A stretch of DNA of 51,235 nt, from the IMG/VR virus record IMGVR_UViG_3300050821_002043, positions 1 through 51,235 of that record; one strand, 5' to 3'. A model generated the notes under the pieces. That model was not told the DNA's origin. It did no database searches and saw nothing but the letters and a program-made list of their open reading frames with translations. Origin of the DNA: a virus. Of this stretch, positions 48,242 through 51,235 are shown piece by piece. Both the position numbers and the translations under genes were made by a program. Position 1 is the stretch's first letter, and each line of letters opens with the position of its first letter.

Positions 48242-48520
48242 ATGAGAACAATCCCCGACGATCCAAGAATCGACAACTACGGACAAGATTCCGGTTATTG
48301 CGGCGAGTGCGGCAATCATCTCGATGAAGGTCGCTGCACCTGTAACCGATGCGACGAATGCGATTACAACTTGGATGAGAACAACGAAGAACCGATGGAG
48401 ATAACCGTTCCTCACCTTCAAACCAAACTGCCTGTTACGTTAAAAGTCTGTGGGATTTGTTTTGAAAAACTGGAGAGCGAGAGAGCTTCATCGAAGCAGG
48501 AGACAGGCAAATCACTATGA
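48242..48520 (+). CDS. Multi-CxxC zinc protein (92 aa)
   Basis: Start ATG 48242, five bases after the previous stop. CGECGNHLDEGRCTCNRCDEC and a distal CGIC suggest two zinc sites. C-terminus KQETGKSL is encoded by an R-type core (48502-48508). Unrecognised; ATGA overlap with the next gene. Confidence 0.55.
   Translation: MRTIPDDPRIDNYGQDSGYCGECGNHLDEGRCTCNRCDECDYNLDENNEEPMEITVPHLQTKLPVTLKVCGICFEKLESERASSKQETGKSL
48498..48508 (+). repeat. Junction repeat, R core, left arm
   Basis: AGGAGACAGGC, the exact inverse complement of 48780-48790. The two arms bracket the 91-aa gene. Confidence 0.8.
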
Positions 48521-48792
48521 ACCTAGAAGAAATAATCTCAGGAGCAGTTAAGAACCAAATTGAGGAAATGGTCGAAAAAATGGTTTATAACAGAAAACAA
48601 TCTTGGGACGAGAAGGATCATCCGACAGGAATTGAGGAAGAAGTTGCTCGGCAGATTACTCTTATTGCCAGAGAGGAAGTTGTTAAACACGAATCATCCA
48701 TTCGCATCGCAGTCAAGGATTCGCTAGCTAATAGCCCAGCGCGATTCAAAATCACTGCGTATTCAGAGATAGAAATTCCGCCTGTCTCCTGA
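48517..48792 (+). CDS. Hypothetical protein enclosed by perfect inverted repeats (91 aa)
   Basis: Helical (EEIISGAVKNQIEEMVEKMV, EVARQITLIAREEVVKHESS) with a beta-type C-terminus (FKITAYSEIEIPPVS). Unrecognised. It lies between AGGAGACAGGC (48498) and GCCTGTCTCCT (48780), the best example of gene bracketing; the final PVS is repeat-encoded. Confidence 0.6.
   Translation: MNLEEIISGAVKNQIEEMVEKMVYNRKQSWDEKDHPTGIEEEVARQITLIAREEVVKHESSIRIAVKDSLANSPARFKITAYSEIEIPPVS
48780..48790 (+). repeat. Junction repeat, L core, right arm
   Basis: GCCTGTCTCCT followed by GACC and the next ATG. Perfect 11-bp inverse of 48498-48508. Confidence 0.8.
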
Positions 48793-48794
48793 CC

Positions 48795-48974
48795 ATGAAA
48801 AACAAGAGTGCTCCCGTTGAGAAAAGAGAAAAAACCTTCCGCGAGGTAGCAGAAATAATGAACTGCTCCCCACGACCGCTACAACAGGATTTGGAGACGG
48901 AGAAAGAGTTTTATGGTTCTCTCAGCGATGCCAAGCGCCGTGAATTTACCGAGCAGACAGGCAACACGCCATGA
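48795..48974 (+). CDS. Small early protein with R-repeat C-terminus (59 aa)
   Basis: ATG 48795 to TGA 48972-48974, ATGA overlap with the next gene. KTFREVAEIMNCSPRPLQQ suggests a helix-turn-helix-like N-terminal half; the C-terminus REFTEQTGNTP is encoded by an R repeat. Unrecognised. Confidence 0.5.
   Translation: MKNKSAPVEKREKTFREVAEIMNCSPRPLQQDLETEKEFYGSLSDAKRREFTEQTGNTP
48925..48970 (+). repeat. Junction repeat, R type
   Basis: GATGCCAAGCGCCGTGAATT, ACCGAGCAGACAGGCAACACG, then CCATG. Ending matches the copies at 2417 (CGAGCAGACAGG) and 47801 (GACAGGCAACACGC). Confidence 0.75.
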
Positions 48975-49093
48975 AAGAATACAAAAAGGGAACATGGAGG
49001 CCTTGCGTGCTTGGTGGTGGAGTTGTCTGGTATAATATTGCCGGATTTGAGCCCGACATGACCTGCAAAAACTGTGGAGACGATCTAGGATGA
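48971..49093 (+). CDS. Small protein with CxxC (40 aa)
   Basis: ATG 48971 and stop 49091-49093, ATGA overlaps on both sides. Has WRPCVLGGG and CKNCGDDLG, a possible minimal zinc site. Unrecognised. Confidence 0.5.
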   Translation: MKEYKKGTWRPCVLGGGVVWYNIAGFEPDMTCKNCGDDLG

Positions 49094-49374
49094 ACTACCG
49101 GCGAAACGAGTTGTACGTAGATAACGAAGTCAGGTTTTATATCACGCTTCGGCGCAAGGAACTTGTTAAAGGTGTTAAAAACCCTGGCGGCATAACCGAG
49201 GACGAAGTTGTAAACGCCGATCTACGTAACCTCTACACCAATGAACACCCCGAATGGGTACTGGCTTGGGATAAACGAGAAAAAGCCCGGCAAAAACACA
49301 AGAAAGATTTGGAGCGAATTGAAAACGAAGCGATAGGACTAGTACCGGAACTAGAAGTGAATCACACAACATGA
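49090..49374 (+). CDS. Hypothetical early protein (94 aa)
   Basis: Charged and helical (NEVRFYITLRRKELVKGVKN, KREKARQKHKKDLERIE). Unrecognised. Coupled to neighbours by ATGA overlaps. Confidence 0.5.
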   Translation: MNYRRNELYVDNEVRFYITLRRKELVKGVKNPGGITEDEVVNADLRNLYTNEHPEWVLAWDKREKARQKHKKDLERIENEAIGLVPELEVNHTT

Positions 49375-49460
49375 ACAGGTTATCTCACAATTTTGCCATC
49401 AAAATCCGAAGATTGCCCGCGAAAAGGGTGGTTAAAATAGTTGTTGACTGTGTTGAATGA
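49371..49460 (+). CDS. Very small basic ORF (29 aa)
   Basis: Starts in ATGA overlap, MNRLSHNFAIKIRRLPAKRV... Too short to be sure of; could be a leader before the replication gene. Confidence 0.3.
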   Translation: MNRLSHNFAIKIRRLPAKRVVKIVVDCVE

Positions 49461-49476
49461 TTAGTCCACGATATCC

Positions 49477-50376
49477 ATGTTAACGATGCACAGGGGGTTT
49501 ACTAAATTGTTCAATACAATCGTCACTAGCACAATTTGGCAGGAGGACGATACGACCAGAATCGTATGGATCACGATGCTCGCTATTGCCGACGCTGACG
49601 GAAAGGTGAGCGCGGCAATACCTGGACTGGCCTCGGTCGCAAACGTAAGCGTTGAAGATTGCGAGAACTCAATAGGGAAACTCAAATCCCCTGATTCTTA
49701 TTCTCGTACCAAAGATTTTGAAGGTCGGAGGATCGAAGAAACGGACGGGGGGTGGAACATTCTCAACTATCTCAAATACCGCCGCATGATGAGCGAGGAG
49801 GAGCGGAGAGAATACAAACGGATTAAGCAAGCCCAATACCGAGCTAGGGAGCGTGGACAATCTGTGGACAAGCGTAGTACTGATGTGGACTCCCGTAGTC
49901 GTAAGTTGAAAAAGTTGACACAGGCAGAAGGAGAAGCAGACACAGAAGCAAAAGAATTACTCGCTAACGCTCGTTTTCAAAAAGCATGGAATGATTGGGA
50001 ACAGCACAGAAAAGAAAAGAAGTCTTCAATTACTCCTACTGCCAGAAAACAACAATTATCCCTTTGCGCCAAAATCGGTGTAGATCGCGCGGTTGCCGCA
50101 ATCGAGTTTTCTACAATGAACGGGTATTCGGGACTTTTTGAACCAAACCAAAAGAAAGGTGTTCGACCAGTTCCTGAATCTCACAAGAAAGTTGACCCCG
50201 CTTCGATTCCGATTCCAGAACGCTTCAAATCTTGGGTTGCTGAAGTTTACCCTGAAAAGCGAGAAGAAGCGATGAAATGGACGACCTGGGCTGACGCTCC
50301 TTCTTGGTTGCGTCGAGAATGGAAAAGTGAGGCAATAGGAACTTTAGCAAATGAAGATTCATCGCCAAGAACATAA
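49477..50376 (+). CDS. Replication-initiation/replisome-organizer-like protein (299 aa)
   Basis: N-terminal ~110 residues follow the phage replication organizer pattern: FNTIVTSTIWQEDDTTRIVW, MLAIADADGKVSAAIPGLA (winged helix), then DGGWNILNYLKYR. A polar linker, then a second helical domain (RFQKAWNDWEQHRKEKKSS ... DRAVAAIEFSTMNGYSGLF). Such proteins bind the phage origin and recruit host helicase. It overlaps the next gene by 26 bases. No polymerase, primase or helicase gene was recognised in the window. Confidence 0.7.
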   Translation: MLTMHRGFTKLFNTIVTSTIWQEDDTTRIVWITMLAIADADGKVSAAIPGLASVANVSVEDCENSIGKLKSPDSYSRTKDFEGRRIEETDGGWNILNYLKYRRMMSEEERREYKRIKQAQYRARERGQSVDKRSTDVDSRSRKLKKLTQAEGEADTEAKELLANARFQKAWNDWEQHRKEKKSSITPTARKQQLSLCAKIGVDRAVAAIEFSTMNGYSGLFEPNQKKGVRPVPESHKKVDPASIPIPERFKSWVAEVYPEKREEAMKWTTWADAPSWLRREWKSEAIGTLANEDSSPRT

Positions 50377-50926
50377 GGCAACGGCTATCGGCGGCATCGT
50401 TACCCGAAGTGCTTTAGAAGCGCGTTGGGCGATATTCTTTACTGGAATTGGTTTGGAATGGAAATACGAACCGACTACTTTTCGGCTACGTAATGGTCAC
50501 AACTACACGCCAGATTTCAAAGTGGAAAACTTGGGATGGATTGAAATTAAACCCACCTTGGGTCACTTGCGAGAATCGGTTAAGAAGATCAAGCAGTTTA
50601 TTTCCGAGCCTTGTTGTACAGATCAGGTTTACGCGATTTGCTCTATGCAGCCAATGTTTCGTTACGGGGAAATTATTCTTTTCACGAAAGGAAAAATCTT
50701 TCTCCCTACCGAGATTCAAATGTGTGCGAAGATTACCAAAGCTGTTGACGAAAACGCAAAGGCGATAAAGCACGAAGCGATTACCTCAGCATTTCACGCT
50801 GCAAATGCCGTCAAATTGGATCACATGATTTCTATTTCCGACCAATTTAGAATGAACCGAGAGGAAATTTTAGCACGCAGGAAACGGCCTGTCCCCAGAG
50901 TGGAAGAAACACCAACGCACGTATGA
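50351..50926 (+). CDS. PD-(D/E)XK endonuclease-like protein (191 aa)
   Basis: RSALEARWA (19-27, Glu23), YTPDF (52-56, Asp55) and WIEIKP (63-68, Glu65/Lys67) form a PD-(D/E)XK nuclease site, of the type used by phage resolvases/exonucleases and VSR-like enzymes. A helical tail follows. The C-terminus RPVPRVEETPTHV is encoded by an L-type junction repeat and resembles the tail of the unrelated 44097 protein (PVPDAQETPTV). Confidence 0.7.
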   Translation: MKIHRQEHKATAIGGIVTRSALEARWAIFFTGIGLEWKYEPTTFRLRNGHNYTPDFKVENLGWIEIKPTLGHLRESVKKIKQFISEPCCTDQVYAICSMQPMFRYGEIILFTKGKIFLPTEIQMCAKITKAVDENAKAIKHEAITSAFHAANAVKLDHMISISDQFRMNREEILARRKRPVPRVEETPTHV

Positions 50927-50936
50927 GAAAACCATG
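50887..50936 (+). repeat. Junction repeat, L type carrying start
   Basis: GCCTGTCCCCAGAGTGGAAG, AAACACCAACGCACG, TATGAGAAAACCATG. It encodes the nuclease tail and initiates the next small gene. Confidence 0.85.
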
Positions 50937-51086
50937 ATCCTTTTCCTCTCCTCCATCTTCACAGGCGGCCACACCGATGGCGAACGATTGGTTGATTTTA
51001 AAGAAAGCGACCCAGCCGCGCCAAGTTCGGACGTTTGGGTAGGTTTAGTTATTTTGATAGCATTGTTCGTATGGTTTGTGACGTAA
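50934..51086 (+). CDS. Small membrane protein (50 aa)
   Basis: ATG 50934, from the L repeat; TAA 51084-51086. Two hydrophobic parts (MILFLSSIFTGG and VWVGLVILIALFVWFVT), the second a likely C-terminal transmembrane helix. Role unknown. Confidence 0.5.
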   Translation: MILFLSSIFTGGHTDGERLVDFKESDPAAPSSDVWVGLVILIALFVWFVT

Positions 51087-51128
51087 TTGTTAAGTTTAAA
51101 GGATACCACACTTGATTTTCACATGCAA

Positions 51129-51159
51129 GAAACAGGCAACATCAAATGAAGAAACAATG
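51129..51159 (+). repeat. Junction repeat, R type (short) with RBS/start
   Basis: GAAACAGGCAACATC, then AAATGAAGAAACAATG leading into the Ala-X gene. With 258-267 it brackets that gene if the window ends join. Confidence 0.55.
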
Positions 51160-51235
51160 AAAACGATCAAACCGAACAAGGAAATCGCACTAAACGTAGC
51201 TCGCTCAATTAACGGAGCGTTATGTCGCGGATCGG
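51157..51235 (+). CDS. Start of the Ala-X-Ala repeat protein (3' end beyond the window)
   Basis: ATG 51157, MKTIKPNKEIALNVARSING and so on, open to the window end with one leftover base. Joined to base 1 it continues in frame as Ala-Ala-Phe-Ala-Ser, the repeat gene ending at 254. A helical, slightly basic N-terminal segment precedes the repeat. Confidence 0.6.
   Translation, partial: MKTIKPNKEIALNVARSINGALCRGS

Noticed and set aside
258-51159. CRISPR array or integron cassette array as explanation of the junction repeats
   Set aside because: Copies are degenerate, irregularly spaced, occur in two orientations and overlap genes; no Cas gene, no tyrosine-recombinase integrase and no attC-type GTTRRRY/RYYYAAC boxes were seen.
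258-51159. REP/MITE-type elements
   Set aside because: No Y1 (RAYT-like) transposase was seen, no target duplications around copies, and the transposon in the window has unrelated ends (GGTAGTGGGC).
1-51235. tRNA genes, diversity-generating retroelement, integrase
   Set aside because: No cloverleaf, reverse transcriptase, template/variable repeat or recombinase motif was recognised by reading; a tRNA scan would be decisive.

Overview
The window looks like the genome of a double-stranded DNA tailed phage, probably podovirus-like. It carries a large terminase, portal, scaffold and capsid module, a pectinolytic-type beta-helix tail spike, tail fibres and large virion proteins, and no ribosomal, central-metabolism or chromosomal genes. 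The host cannot be named. A lipobox lipoprotein and a signal-peptide protein with beta-barrel character fit a Gram-negative host. The two window ends join in frame: the ORF starting at 51157 runs off the right end with one leftover base, and the Ala-X-repeat ORF entering at base 1 is in exactly the complementary phase. The 51,235 bases may therefore be a complete, circularly represented genome cut inside a hexanucleotide tandem repeat.

Layout. (1) 1-3270, plus strand: small accessory genes (lipoprotein, putative 2OG-Fe oxygenase, SLOG/YspA, HAD phosphatase, Lar-like zinc ribbon, RyR domain). (2) 3266-7478, plus: two glycosyltransferases, a DUF3431-like protein, a methyltransferase and two small genes. 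(3) 37642 down to 7459, minus: one long late unit running from terminase through head, tail and putative ejection proteins, and ending in an unusual pair, an Asp/Glu-racemase-family enzyme and an ATP-grasp ligase. (4) 37785-39155, plus: small genes including a calcineurin-like phosphoesterase. (5) 39133-41042, minus: small regulatory-type genes with a phased operator array. (6) 41137-51235, plus: tightly overlapping early genes (VRR-NUC nuclease, SSB-like protein, replication-initiation-like protein, PD-(D/E)XK nuclease), interrupted by a 1,994-bp IS1-type transposon carrying passenger genes.

The most striking feature is a family of degenerate short repeats at gene borders in the accessory/early regions. 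One form (R, about 45 bp, AACAC...GACAGGC) lies over or just after gene starts. The other (L, about 50 bp, GCCTGTC...CACCAACGG...GGAGAAAAC) lies over gene ends and often supplies the ribosome-binding site and ATG of the next gene. R and L have inverted GACAGGC/GCCTGTC cores, so several genes are bracketed by inverted repeats. The same repeat is translated in different frames in different genes, and one copy sits in frame inside a glycosyltransferase, so conservation appears to be at the nucleic-acid level. In the ~30-kb structural unit I noticed only one core match, which looks like chance.
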